A DNA stretch of 64,000 nucleotides from the NCBI RefSeq assembly GCF_035582795.1, contig NC_134366.1, forward strand, positions 139,834,756 through 139,898,755, given 5' to 3'. The translations under genes were made by a program, and so were the position numbers. The notes under the pieces were generated by a model. The model had not been told where the DNA came from. It was given only the letters and a program-made list of their open reading frames with translations, and made no database searches. Below are positions 14,530-27,369 of this stretch, one piece after another; positions within the stretch are counted from its first letter, which is position 1, and the number at the start of each line of letters is the position of its first letter. Origin of the DNA: Mycteria americana (lineage: Eukaryota; Chordata; Aves; Ciconiiformes; Ciconiidae).

Positions 14530-14900
14530 ACAACCCAAAACCAGTCATGTCCTCATGTGCCCACCCTGCACAGGGGTCTCTCGGGACATGGCTCGTTTGG
14601 TGAGGGACTTTATTAGTAACATCCTGCTGACACCAACACCGACATCTCACACCCACAGCCAGCGCCTCAGCCCATGCCGGGGCCATCCCCACAACCACTG
14701 TGCCTCACCCGGGCCGCTCGGCAACCCCTGGCCCTGTCAGCAGCCATGAGGCACAGCAGCTGTGGCGGCGTGCGAGGGGGCCAGGGCGTGGGTGGCACAC
14801 GATGGCGGGAAGGCAGCAGCCTCAGCGGGAGGAGGCCGCTGAGGAGGAGGAGGCGCAGATGGCTGAGGAGCCTGCCACTCGGCCCTGCCTCAGCGTGTGG
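14530..14900 (+). promoter_or_regulatory. GC/CpG-rich patch, candidate promoter of the C8orf89-like gene
   Basis: About 370 bp of clearly GC- and CpG-enriched sequence sits alone in a long AT-rich region. It directly precedes and overlaps the first proposed coding exon (start codon at 14802), which is where a CpG promoter would be expected. I see no TATA box. The promoter role is inferred from composition and position only. Confidence 0.4.
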
Positions 14901-15017
14901 CGGCCTGAACAGCCACTCGAAGCTTGGTTGCAGCAAACAGAGAGTGGGAAAAAAAGTGGGTGGCATAGAAAGCCTCATCTAAATACAGCTGTACAGAGAA
15001 ACCCAGAATACCTTAAC
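14802..15017 (+). CDS. C8orf89-like protein, proposed first coding exon
   Basis: The frame opens at an ATG with A at -3 and G at +4. It runs 72 codons to a strong GTGAGT donor at 15018 and is phase 0. Its start is acidic (several consecutive Glu at residues 11-17). It continues into a more ordinary stretch (VWRPEQPLEAWLQQTESGKK, then NPEYLN at the junction). That stretch shows a loose pattern match (Trp, Leu, Thr, Lys-Lys, then Pro-x-Tyr-Leu) to the first half of human C8orf89 as I remember it. The join to the next exon at 15372 keeps the frame open. The exon is weaker than the last one, and the frame is also open for 34 codons upstream of this ATG, so the start is provisional. Confidence 0.45.
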
Positions 15018-15371
15018 GTGAGTGTGAAATAAGAGTGAATGGAAATCCAGCCCGTTACAGGAGTGTGAGACATGGCCGCAGCATATAGTACACCGCACAA
15101 CAACCTGGAAGGCCAAGTCAAGCAGGGAAATATCATCTGCGCAACCAGAAACCCAGGGGATTTGAGAAAGAAATCGGTATGTAGTCACTGAGAGCAGGAT
15201 CTTCAGAAAAACAAACCTTAAAGTCTGTTGACTGAGTGTAGGAAAAGCTGGTGATGAGTTCATTTTAAAAAATAACTAACCTTTAAATTTAGATATTCTT
15301 GAGGCTAATGTTTTATTTTTATACTTAAAGGAAGTTTCTAAATTTTGTCTTTACTGCCTTTTGCATTTCAG

Positions 15372-15423
15372 AATAATAGGCAAAACAAATTAAGCACCCA
15401 GGGACTTCATTTTTTCCTGAAAG
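15372..15423 (+). CDS. C8orf89-like protein, proposed internal coding exon
   Basis: This 52-bp exon has a good acceptor (CTGCCTTTTGCATTTCAG) and a consensus donor (GAAAG|GTAAGCC). Read in phase 0 from the preceding candidate exon it gives NNRQNKLSTQGLHFFLK and leaves one G. That G completes a glycine codon with the first two bases of the exon at 24335. The resulting Lys-Gly junction sits where human C8orf89 has Lys-Gly before its conserved Asp-Pro-Leu motif. One further small exon between here and 24335 cannot be excluded. Confidence 0.5.
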
Positions 15424-18400
15424 GTAAGCCTTTTATCATGGTGTGTAGTGTAAACAGCACAATGCCTCCCCACAAAATAAGTAGATTTAAAAAAAAGCTG
15501 AAGAGCATCTTCTTTTTTAATTAGAGTTGCCACTCATGTCAGACTGGCCGTATTGGTAGTAGAGCTGGTTTAAGTGCATAGAGGGATGAAGGCTCTGGTG
15601 TGCTACAGCCAGACACCACGGTTTTCTGAGTTTATCAGGCTACTCGCCCTGCTACACACCACTGTAGTGAGAGAGGCACTTAGTATTGCAAATTAGGGGA
15701 AGGCTGGATCAGCATTATTATTGTTTTATGTTGTGATTTAGCTTTATTACGGTGTCCCACCTTAATCTGTGGACAGGAGGATTGTCTAAGTCTCATCCTG
15801 CCTCTGGTCTCTAGTTCAGGGGAATACAGAAGTGGATTACTTGCTTCTTGCTTTTTCCAGGTTCTCTCTTCTTCCTGCAATCTCCTTTGCAAAGAGCAGT
15901 GACACAATTCTACAGATGTAAAGAGGCTTTTATTGCACTATTGTAGTTTTTTGCACTGTGTCCTTCAGGCCGAGGTTGTGGTTTCATGTTACGGCGAACT
16001 AATGTGACACTGAGCTGTTGCCAAAGAAGCAGGCCCACTATTTGCCCTCCATCTGCAGATTCTTGCTCTGGCTGTAGCAGCCAGTTCCCCTATTTCATTT
16101 TCATCCAGTCTAGTGACTGTGTGGTTTCAGGGTTAGTCTGTTTATGTTGCCCATGATACAGGAAACAAATTCTGTTTCTTCTCTCCCAAGCAAGGGTTTC
16201 TCTTGGATCAGTTCATCCACAGCTGCACATTTGCTAGATCTAAAACACAGTAGGGTCTGGTTGAATGTTTTGTTGTTGTTCTTTTTTTTTTTTAAATGCA
16301 ATTATAAAGTTGAATTGGTGAGGAGGCAGAACCTTTATTTTTTCCAGTTGTGTGTGTGTGTGCAGGTACCCATTTCCAGGGACATTCTCATGTTAATGTA
16401 AATCAGAAATGGCATTTGTTCTGTTGAGGCATTTTTCAGAATTAAACAAGTAGGGAGCACGGTGCATACTAAAACCTTGAGGAAGATGCTGCCTGTGTTG
16501 CTGTTACCACTCGTCTCCTCTGTAACTTTTTTAAGCCTCAAGAAAATCATGACAGAACTTTTCAAAGACTGTGATGAAATACATGTCTTATTAAAAGAAT
16601 TGAGAACTCTCACTGATTTTGATATACCTCAGAAATCTGCAGTCTTCACTGCTTTCCTTTGCTTTTTGGATCCTTGGTGTTGCAATCAGTTCAGGCAGAC
16701 TTGGAATTTAGAAAGAGAGAAGGTTGGCCCTAACTGATCTGACTCATCTCTGGCTGCAAGGGCTCTGTGTTACTGTGTATGTGGGTCAGAGGCAAAAGTT
16801 TCTGTAATATAGGCAATGTGATTAAAAATGCAAGACTCATTTCTATCAAAAGCAGCATGGGCACTGCAGAGGGATAGAGCTGATCCAGGTGGTACCTGCA
16901 GTTCAGCCAGGCGCATGTTGTTGACAAAGACACCTGACTTCTTCAAAAGTCCACCTCACAAATACAAGATGTCATGACAGCCTTGGTAATGGAGACCAGA
17001 TCTCTTTATAGCTGATGGAAACATTTGTTTGCATTCCACTGGATGATTCTGTTTGCCATCACTAAGAGCCTAAAGAATTTCTTGACATTATGAGTTTTTT
17101 AATAGCTTTTCTTTTTATTAACTTAAACAATTTTCCATTAACATGCCAGTGTTCTAACTATTTGTTTAATGTCTGAAGGTGATGTAAAATCACCTTAATG
17201 GCTGCTATATCACCATTTTCTGTGCTGGTCTATTCTTTCCCCAATATGTAACTGGAGTAATCCCATCTTTCAGCATCCTGTGTTCTTGCTGGAACAGTAT
17301 GTTGGCATTACAGTAAAAACAATATAAAGCACAGTCAGCCTCAGACAAGTTCTTACTCATAAAGAATACAAAACTGATATCCAGAAGATTTCAGGATGTG
17401 TGACAGTATAAGAAGCTGTTTCTGAAGAACAACTGGGTTTATATATTATTTTAGCCAGTTTCGAAAGATTTTTATCATTCTCTGCTGAAACCACAAAGAC
17501 CGTTCTTTGCAGACTCACATTTTATTCTTGATTATTGCACCAGAGTCCCACCATTCTGAATTTTTTCTTCAATGTTTTTAATGACAATCTGTACTGACAG
17601 GAGAGAACACTTCATCAATACAGAAAGTTTTCATGGGAAGGGTTGTTGTGGTTCTGAATCAATGCAGATCATTCATACTCATGGCATATTCATAGCAATC
17701 ATATACTCAAGCATGCTTCATTTGGATTTGTGGCATATAATTGACTTATCCAGAGAGTACAGAGGTGTACAGAAAAGCGGTGAGTTGTAGAAGGAAAACT
17801 TTATTGATAAGTTCAAATTTTTTTTCATTTAAAATATGTCAAATTCCCCCCTTGCTTGAGCAGTCAATACACATTATCAAATCAATTTTTATGTTTAAAA
17901 ACATAAAATCAAGTCACCCTTCAACGTCAGTCTTAGGTAATTGTGATGCACAAATCATTTGACTTCTTGAGAAAATTTATAACGTTAGCCGTTGGAAAAA
18001 AAAAAAAAAACGAGCTGGATGGCTAGCAAAGCAAACAAACATGGGGGGTTTGGAGAACCTATTTGGGTGCCTGTTACTGATTGATGTACTTACTATGGTG
18101 TGTTGCAAAACAGTTTCTGTCTACTGCATTTATTGGTACTATCATGTATCATGTTTGGAGTAGATAAACATATCCACTCTTTTATTTCAAGAGGTTAGGA
18201 AGCAATTAAACAAGGATTTTCTGGGGTGCATTGAGGGAAGAACAATTGATTCTTCGCATACTTCCCACACCTTTTCCTTCCCTTTAGATTTTACTGACAT
18301 ACATTGCTTTGGAAAAAAAAATCAACACACTTAAAAGTAATCTGAGAAGAACTGGACTTTGAGAAGCCCTAGCCCAACATGTTTGTACATATGCGCAATA

Positions 18401-21400
18401 TGATATGTCCCTTTGAAAAAAAAAGCCAATAAATTTAAGTATTTATGCATATCTACTCTATTTTTTTTAATTTCATGTTTGAAACAGATCATTTTCATCT
18501 TGGGCATCTAAAGAAAAAAAAGCACTATCAGATCCTTTTTCTGGTCCTAGATATCTGACTGAAAAGACTGCATGAGGAAGATCATTTGCATGCTTTTCCT
18601 TTGAGAGTAGCTGGAGGAGTGCTTTGTTAAAGACACAAAGGATGAAACAAGGTAGATGGCTAAACTTGTCATTTTATGAACTGGAGTGTGGTTCACTTTT
18701 AAAGAAACTTACCTCATCGCAGTCTACAACTTCCTCAAGGGGGGCAGTGGAGAGGGAGGTGCTGATCTCCTCTCTCTGGTGACCAGCGACAGGACACAGG
18801 AAATGGAATGAAGCTGCATCAGAGGAAGTTCAGGTTGGACATTAGAAAAAGGTTCTCCACTGAAAGAGTGGTCACTCACTGGAACAGGCTTGCCAGGGAA
18901 GTGGTCACGGCACCAAACCTGTTGGAGTTCAAGAAGACTCTGGACGACGCTCTTAGTCATATGGTTTAGTTTTAGGTAGTCCTGCGAGGTGCAGGGAGTT
19001 AGACTCGATGATCCTTATGGGTCCGTTCCAACTGGAGATATTCTATGATTCCTCCTGGGAATTTGGTGATGAGAACCAAGTGCTGTGTTTTTCCAAGTGT
19101 ATTTCTCGGCATTAAGGAGTCTTTTAATATGAATTTTGCTTTTCCCTTGCAACAAACTGCTCTGTCTCCTTACAAAGTAATCAGGGTCTGCATGGGCTGG
19201 CTAATTACCTACCTCGAATTGCAGCGTCACTGTCTCCTCTGCTGAAGGTTGCCACACTCTGCCACCTAACTGCTCATTTGGTCACTCTCTGATCACTCCC
19301 TGAGAGATCAACAGAAGCCAGTTTAGCAGAAACCTACCGCTTCATATTAACTTCGCTCATTTTTTGATGAAAATAAGGTAGGAAGTGATCACACAGCAAC
19401 TCTGGTTAGAGGGGCAGTGTGCTTGGCATGAAATTAATGGCAAAAGGTACAGTAGTCTCCTGCACATTCTAGGACTTCAGCAGCTGAATTCAGAGGAGTG
19501 CTTTGCATTTCCTGCTATTTTTAAAGGTTTCACATGACTATGTTAACATTGCAAGACCATTACAGGAATGTTTTTTCCTCCAAATAACACACCTCTGATT
19601 TTAAATTTATAAAAGGAGTTTAATAGGAATTAGTTGGTTAATGTTCTTTAATATATCAAATGTCTTAGTTATGATCAGATGCTATGTTCTATATGTGTCT
19701 CTGTAAATATTCATTTTAAGCAGAATATACTTCAGCCTTTCACATGAGACAGAATAAGGGGAGTGTTGCAATATCCAGTTTTACTCAGAGACTCCAGAGC
19801 TGTCAAGTCATGAAAAGAAGATTTGGTGCTCTGCAACCATTTCCAGCATGGCATGCTATGTATACTAGGATATATATACACACACGGAAGCTTTTTACAG
19901 ATAAAGTGCAGCATGAATGATACTACTTTGCTATTTGTCACAACTCTTTATAGGTGTTTCATCCTGCATTCTCAGTTATTTTTATGTCCAGAGGATAGCA
20001 AGCTTAATGTGTATGTTATATTATCATATTACTCTTGAGTGATGTTTACAGAAGAATAGCACTTACAGTGCATACATAATTCTGAAAATCTGTTTCTATT
20101 GAGTTAGTGAAGAGATCAAAAAGGATTTCTTTCCCCTTCTGAAACAGAACAAATTCCACAGTACTTTCTATGCACCAATTTACAGGGTAAATTAATATTC
20201 AGTGTCATATGGTCCAGTCTTTTCATGAGATTGTCTCTTCATGTCACTGAACAACACCGTTACATCAATAGAAGCCACTGGTAGAGCTGCAGATATAGTG
20301 CCAAAACTGCACTTCTACTGTATATATAGTTTTGCTAGTATAGTAGTTTTTTTATTATTACAGGCAGTTTACATAAGAAAGTGTTTTGCTAGAATAGCAT
20401 AGCCTACATAGTGTATCTTTGTACAGCCATCCTGATAAAAGAGTAAAATATAGACCTGGCCTTGGAATAAGTGATGGAGCATGCTCAGCAGTTCTTTCAT
20501 TCTTTCTTCAGAACCTTACGGAACAAGGGTCTTCTCTTAATAAGCTGTACATAACTGTGAATGGTAGTAATGGGTTTGCATTATGCTGAATGAGTGATTC
20601 GTGTAAAAAAATCAAGTTTCTGCTTTGACTAGAATAGAACATCTATGTCTGTGGACATGTAGATCTACCCATTCTTAGGACAGTTGTCTTTCCTGATGCA
20701 TTTCTGCCTTTTAGTTTTAGAGTGTTTTCTCATTTTCCTTCCAGACCAGTTCCCTGACCCAATTCACTGCGCTCACTTCTGTCAGATCAGCATGGAGGAG
20801 AGGGGGCAAACAGCAGGGGTGAGGGCTGGAGAGCAGAAGCCTTTTTAGCCACCTTTACTCCTTTCTTGTTTTAACCTTGCTATACTTTACATTAAATTAT
20901 TTATGCAAGCATCACTCAGTTCATTAAAATGTCAGTTAGGTTCATGTGAAGTACATAAGTAGCTTTCTTTCTTGTACAAAACTTTTCCATAGTCTTAACA
21001 TCCATGCAAAACTGAGTTCTGGCTTGAAATCTAGCGCTCTAATTAGCAGACCAGAGTTTCCCTTATTTTCACCGTTTCCTAGAATGTTCTTTGACTAGTT
21101 TGGATCCTACTATAAGGAGGGGGTTTGGTTTTTAATTTGTTGTCCTTTCTGCCACTTGGCAGAAATATTGCTAGCTTTTTAAAAACAGATCAGATATATT
21201 TGTGCAACCCCATGTGTTCCAAGTAGCAGTGAAATAACTTCTCCAGTACCATCTATGCCAACTTCACTATCCAAAGAGATTCAGTTCCTTCTTTTACATG
21301 CTCACAATAACAAGCAGCCACCGTTGTGCTCATAACATTTACCCAACAAAATCCAAATAGTTGAGCTCAGCCCTTCTCACCCTTTGTACTGCTTCTACCA

Positions 21401-24334
21401 GGAGTGTTCAGGGTTTAGATAATTTACAGGCAAACAACTATTCAGTTGTCTATTCATTAGATTTCTTTCAAGGCTGAGTTCACTATTATCCATTCCTTTG
21501 AAGCAGAACATACTGGCTTGCTATGCCTTTATACATTCCTTCCCCCATGCGTGTTTCAGGTCCAGTGCATATGTTAGGCTTTCTTATGGCCTTCATAAAA
21601 CCTTTTCTTTTTACGTGCTTGTTTTACAGGTTAGGTAATCTAATGTTGACTTCATCTTCGGTGTCTCGCTTTCCACCCACTGAAACAATAGAACAGTTTA
21701 CCCTTCAAAGCTATTCTTTGTAATAAATATAAACTGTGGAATAACTGACAAGTGTGTGCCCATACAAGTCATCCATTCTGGTTTTGGTGGAAAGGGCATA
21801 ATGGTGAAAAAGAGAATGGCCACGTGTTTTCTTCACAATAGCAGTTAAAATAAAAATCTGGTCCTCTCATATCACTTTTTCAGAAAGACTGCTTCTCTCT
21901 GGGGGGGGGGAGTTGTGTCTATGATAGATCTGTGGCTGGGGGGTGAAAGAATCCTGGAAGTTGGGCACTGGGAGGACTGCAGGCATGCATGGTGGAGGGG
22001 AGGAATGAAAACTGGAGGTAAGTAATTTGTAGTACAGCATAAGGGGGAATAAACATTTCATTATATAGGAAGGGAATATTAGATATTAGGCCACTGCAGG
22101 AAAGTGGGGACTAGCTACCAGAGAGAAATAGCAAATAGCTTGAGTTTAATTCTCTAGACAGGCTCACTGGGGTCAGAGGAGTGCCAGTTGATCTCCTTTT
22201 TGCTGTGCTGTATATCTGCATTCTAAGTTGGATGCAGTTGGAAAAACTTTGGAAAGGGTAAGGTGAGAAAGGAATCTGTATAAAATACAATAGAATTGCT
22301 GTGAGAAAATATGAGTTCCTGCAAAAATAGTTTTTGTTATTGCTGTGGTGGTGCATTGTTTGCTAATACAAAACATAGCTAGAAAATTCTGTCATCTTTG
22401 GTTTGGCTTTAACGCTCCATTTAGCAGTACAGAAATCACTGCGGTTTGCTGAAGTGTTATTTCCCAGCCTGGAATGTGACTAGAAAATTGGTTGCAACTC
22501 TCTATAGGTAAGAAGCCATACTGACCATCATGCAAAGTCCATCTTCTAAGTACCACACCATAAAAAATAAAGGAAATGAAGCTTATCCCAACTGAGAAAG
22601 TTGAAACAACTATTTCTCATTTATGTCATGGACATACATTAATGCTGGGGAGGTTTTTTAAACCATGGTAATTTAATTGGCACCAGGCTTAACACTGGCT
22701 TACAGATTCAGCACATACCTGGGAGACACAGGAGTACAGGAGTGAAATCCCTTAACTAGACAGGAGGGAAAACTGGAAATTCTTATATTGCTGTGGGCAC
22801 TAGAGGAAACAATGCAGCTACACCCAAAGAGTCCAGGCATCTCTGTTTGTACTTTATGTTTAAGTATGATGCTATTACACAGTCTCTTAATATCAAGACT
22901 TCTTGTTTTAATGCAATCATAGGTCCAAGAAAAAAACAAAATTTCTAGATTGTACACACTTCCAGAAGAACCCTGCCACAAACTTGATAAGAAAGGCATG
23001 TATAATATTTATGTTTTTAAGAGTCTCTTTTACTTTAATCAGCTCCTTATTTAAAACAGAATTCTATAGCAACTTCAATGACCATCGATTGGTGGTATAA
23101 GCTTTTTGACATTTTTTCTTCCTTTTTTCTAATAGTTTCCCTGATTGTAGTAACTACATGTATTCATTTAAGGGATGATATTTTTGATATACTGTGAACA
23201 CTTTAAAAAAGTTAGAGGGCCAATACTGTGAAATTCACTTTGAATGTAATTTAATGTGTAAAAGAGAAGACTCATGTATAAATACAAATTTCTTTTTAAA
23301 ATAGGTTTTTTTATATCAACGTTGACCTTTTCCACTTTTCTCTTCATAAGATTGAGTATATGAACAATCAAAATAATAGTCTGTATTAAAAATTATGTAG
23401 AAAAAGATAGTGTCTTTTTGTGATTGTGATGGAAAGAAACTAAATGCAAGATATTATAACTGCAATGTAGGATATTTAGTACTCAGTGTGCCTTCTAGTT
23501 ATATACATCACTTAATCTTCCACATTTTGCATATGAGGTAGGCAACATTTGGGAGACTGTGTAGGTATTTGTATTAAAATTAAAAATTATTGGTTACTCA
23601 CTGCGATGCTTTAATAAGTACACCACTACACTATGTGTGGTATGACTGGATTAGAGGAATACATGTATTTCTGAATATGAAGAAGAAAATAAATACTAGC
23701 AAGACCCTGAAATGGTGCTTTTTGGATGTTGCATGATATCCAAACAGCAGTTCTGCTAACTGTATGGGTAACAAGTGGCACTGACAGTAGTGTCTTACTG
23801 TCAGTGTAAGTGAATGTGACACATGAATGAAAAATATCTCCAAATAAAATGTAAACTGTTGTTTTTTTAAGAAGTGCTTTGGCAAAATAAGCTTTTTCAA
23901 TGTGATCATAGATGACTGCAAAGCAAGAGAGATAGGAGAAAGTGAAATACAGAGGCTTCAAACCTAACTCTCTTTATTTTGTCTGCAGAAAACATTTTAA
24001 CTACATTTTCATAGCAGCACTTTTTTTTCAAAGCATTGGCTTGTCCTCTGTCTTTACCTGAAGGTTCTAGGGAGTTACTCTGTTGAGATGATAATTTAGG
24101 TAGGCTGCCTCATTTATGAAATACAATTATCTCTGTCAGCTTTTCTGTAACTTCATTTTCCAATATTAAGGTTTAATTTGAAACCATAATAGCAAACTTC
24201 AGCATTAGATTAGTCATCCATTACGGGAACAAAAGAAACTTCCAGGTCATACTAATGAGAAATAACTATTTTGCAAAGTACTTGATTTTGTATGATGTAA
24301 TAAATAGTTTCTGGTTTGGGGCTTTCCCTTTTAG
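15424..24334 (+). other. Proposed 8.9-kb intron of the C8orf89-like gene
   Basis: AT-rich sequence containing one CR1 fragment (18713-19054), a (GT)n run near 16350, and homopolymers at about 17998-18010. Two short stretches with good splice signals (21884-22019 and 22468-22507) are open in one frame, but their phases do not fit between the flanking exons. Otherwise I see nothing in it. Confidence 0.4.
18713..19054 (+). mobile_element. CR1 LINE, 5'-truncated 3' fragment
   Basis: The sequence follows the 3' end of avian CR1. It starts in the reverse-transcriptase tail (CTCATCGCAGTCTACAACTT), continues through the [21 protein letters not shown]-like region and the 3' UTR (GACTCGATGATCCTTATGGG), and ends with TTCCAACTGGAGATATTCTATGATTCC. 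Only about 340 bp remain. The frame is broken by point changes and indels, so it is inactive. CR1 copies are typically 5'-truncated and lack target-site duplications. Confidence 0.9.
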
Positions 24335-24552
24335 GTAATTACCATTACACAGATCCTTTAAATGAAGCCCCACCTGAATACCTGGGAAGGCTTTCTGAAA
24401 TGCCTTCATTAGAATGTGGCACTGTGTATAAGGAAATAAACAAAACAATTACAAAAGAAAAAGAAGAGAGAAATGTGGGCAAACTGACAGGAAAGAAACA
24501 AGTTCTTCAGAATGTTACTTCAGGAACTAAGAGTTTCTTGCCACTGAAATAA
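24335..24552 (+). CDS. C8orf89-like protein, last coding exon
   Basis: After a CCCTTTTAG acceptor the frame runs 71 codons to TAA. The conserved core is YTDPLNEAPPEYLGRLSEM followed by a Glu/Lys-rich tail. It aligns with human C8orf89 as I remember it (Asp-Pro-Leu, Ala-Pro, Tyr-Leu, Arg-Leu-Ser, then Leu-Glu and Thr at the same spacing, and a Lys-rich end). C8orf89 encodes a small uncharacterised protein at human 8q21.11, next to RPL7 and RDH10, so the position agrees. I know of no biochemical function. A second acceptor 18 bp downstream (ACACAG|ATCC) is in the same phase and is an alternative exon start. Joined to exons at 14802 and 15372 the model gives 161 residues. AATAAA-like sequence overlaps the stop (24547-24553). 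Confidence 0.65.
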
Positions 24553-24639
24553 AAAAATTACCTCCCTCTGCAGTATGATACTCAGTAATTTTTCCTTAAA
24601 ACTCTACCAGTGTAAGTAATTCATAAATATCATAATTTG

Positions 24640-24765
24640 GTATTAAATATTTTTATATTTATGTAGACTGTGGTTTTATAACAATATTTATATTTATGAA
24701 AAAAATATATTTTATACCAATATTTTATATCAATATTTTATATTTATATAGACTGTTCTTTTTAG
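24640..24765 (+). repeat. AT-rich tandem duplication, period about 87 bp
   Basis: TATATTTATGTAGACTGTGG near 24655 recurs as TATATTTATATAGACTGTTC near 24740. The DNA between them is nearly pure A/T with a shorter internal repeat of CAATATTTTATAT. This looks like a local slippage or duplication product. Confidence 0.5.
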
Positions 24766-25283
24766 CAAATCATACTGGATATGTCTGGTGGCCCTGGATG
24801 TGCCTGTGTCCCGCTGGGTCTGGACTTGCCCTAAATATGTACCTTGATTCTGTGTTGTGTAATAAACCAGGCTCACTTAGGCCTCTCTCTCTCTCCCCCA
24901 GGAATTTCCTTGGAAGGGAAACCCCAGGCTAACAGATGCTGCATTGTATTCCAGAAGGTCTGCTCATGGCAGACTGAACTTCAGTCAAAGTTCTGGTTAG
25001 ATGTCTTTAGAAAGTCTTAATTAACAAGGGTTTTTTTGTCTGATGTCAATGAAAATCAGGTGTGAGTATCATAGTAGCTTCCTCATATAATTTTTTAATC
25101 TTTTGCTGGTAAATTGTTTAGCTAAATAGTTTTTTCATTAGTTTCATTTCTGAATTTGAAATATGAGCAAAATCTTTTTCCCCTTCTTCTCCCCCAATAC
25201 TTTTTCTTCTTTAATTTTAAACTTCCACTGGGTGGCATAGTTTCTCCTATATAAAATCCAGTACATGTGATTCTGCAGTAAAT

Positions 25284-25346
25284 TTGGAGCTTTGAGCTTC
25301 CCTACTTCTTGCACGACTATGGTTATCGCACTGATGGCATAGATGG
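25284..25346 (+). other. Exon-like segment, possible upstream part of a membrane protein
   Basis: A stretch reading ELPYFLHDYGYRTDGID ends in phase 1 at a GATG|GTGAGAG donor. It is followed in matching phase by the candidates at 27334 and 28599. The nearest good acceptor (GCAG|TAAATTT) would put a stop codon first in this frame. The 5' border is therefore unresolved and the segment may be chance. Confidence 0.15.
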
Positions 25347-27333
25347 TGAGAGAATGCTCCCTCTGTAGTATGTTCCTTCTGTCTATTTATGGCAGTCTGC
25401 AGATGGTCTGTGCCTTGAGTTTTTCAAGACTGTGATGAGAAGAAGAATTGCTAGGTAGGTTTCTTTTGTTTTCTTCTTTTATAGCCCAGATATCTGGGGA
25501 AACCAGCACAACTCAACATAACTTTATCTGTGTAAGACAGATTGTATTTTTGAAGCTTTCTCTGGAGAGGACAGTATTAGTGAAAATGGAAACAAAGAAA
25601 TCTTGGGGGGAAAAAATGTAAGAATTGTACTGTACAAGGACCAGACAATAGACATTTGACTCTCTTTCTAATAGAATCACAGATCCCAGCTGATTGCAGA
25701 ATGCAATAATAAAACCTTGCAGCCATGCTGGAAGAAATCTCAAATGGGAAGTAAAGACTTTAATCATCACAAAAAAAGAATATTCACAAAAAATAATTTA
25801 AATAGAACTAAAGGGGTAGCAAGGGTCTTCTCTCTTGAATTGTCTGTAGAATTTGAAACTAAATTCTGCAAATGTATCTGTTTCTTCATCAATTAGAGCA
25901 AGCAACCTTCTGTTCCTAAATCTAGCTTTTGTGAATATTCTTAACCTGCGTGTTAAGAATTGATCCTAACTATATTCCTATCTTTCTACAAAGTAACTAG
26001 GCAATCTTTTTGATGTGAAGTTCCTACTCAGGCAAAAAATGTTGGTGAGAGGGAACTAAAATTTTTAGGTCCCCTCTCAGCATCTGCCAGTGCAGCATGC
26101 TGTCATGGGACACATCCTGTCCTAGCCCTCTTCAAAAGCCACCAATTGTCTAAAAGTTGTTTGAGTGTCAAATGTTCCTCTAAGAAGTTCATCAGTGAAA
26201 ACTGGTGAAGTGATACTTGACATTGTGCATGACTAGGAATCTGATATTTCCTGGTTTGCTTCCAGGTCTTTGGATGTCTCAATTGCCAAACTTTTTTAAC
26301 ACACAAAAAGGCAATTCCTGGCATGTAGTTTTTGAGTGGCATCCATTGTCTCATTTCTAAGTATTAATGATACTTTCTTATTCCATACTTTCTGGTTAGT
26401 AGTAGCATGCTCTGTCCCCGCTTCCCCTCTTTCCCCCCTGTGTTTCCAATGTTTTATCCAAAGCTATTGTAAGGGCAACAGTCTAGTTCTCCAAACAAAG
26501 AGATGTAAATATTCAGACAATGTAAAAAAAAACCAAAACCAAAAAACAAACCTCTTGTGAATTTTCTTTATTACGTAGAGTACCATTCAGCCTGAAAATA
26601 AGGAGGAACTGCGTTTTAATTTGATATATACTTCCCAATTGATACACCCTTTTCACTGTGTGGCTGTCAGTCTTTGGAGGAAAAAAAAATGAAGCTTGCT
26701 TCTGATTTCTGAAGAAGTCTGTAGGAGCTGCAGGTGCTTCGCATTTTTAAAATTCAGACAAGTCTACGTAACAAATCAGTGGATGATAAACATGTTTGCT
26801 GAGCATTTTTATTGAATGAATGATTTAGAAATGTGGTGGTATTTCTGAGGATAACAGTAAACAGTAAACAATGATTATATTATAGAACCCAGGAAGGAAC
26901 ATCAACGTGATACATAAAGAATGAGAAAAACATAGTAAATTAGTCTAATTTTCATTCATGTATAATATTACAGTGGTAAAAGGTTAGAAGAAGGATCACT
27001 CCACAAAATACCTAGGTTATTTTTAACACATTAGGACAAAATGAAATGCTTGATTTGTGGAACGGAGATCTGAAGGACATCCCAAATTTAGGCACAGGCT
27101 GAATTTTTAAAGTGACTGGATAATGTGCTGACTAAAAAGACCTGTAGCTAGCTAATTTAATGTTGGGGAGATAAATTTTTGCTTCTCCCTGAAGCACTAG
27201 TTGTCAACTACTATCAAAAGAAGGAATTGTGGTGAATAAATCATTAGGTCTTGCCCAGCAGAGAAGCTACATTTTGCTTGCTAAATAGTTGTTCTATGGT
27301 AAAGTCAGAAAGTAGATGTTTATTCCATTTCAG

Positions 27334-27369
27334 GTCATCATCTATGGGTCATGGAAGTGAATGGAACAG
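27334..27369 (+). other. Candidate 36-bp micro-exon of a membrane protein
   Basis: Bounded by a good acceptor (TTTATTCCATTTCAG) and a donor (ACAG|GTAAAAC). It starts and ends in phase 1 and would encode HHLWVMEVNGT between two split glycine codons, with an N-glycosylation sequon (Asn-Gly-Thr). It fits in phase with the exon at 28599, which begins with a hydrophobic segment. Confidence 0.25.

Noticed and set aside
21884-22507. Two exon-like segments with excellent donors (GAG|GTAAGT and TAG|GTAAGA)
   Set aside because: They are phase-compatible with each other but not with the flanking C8orf89-like exons. The first includes a 10-G run and an implausible peptide.
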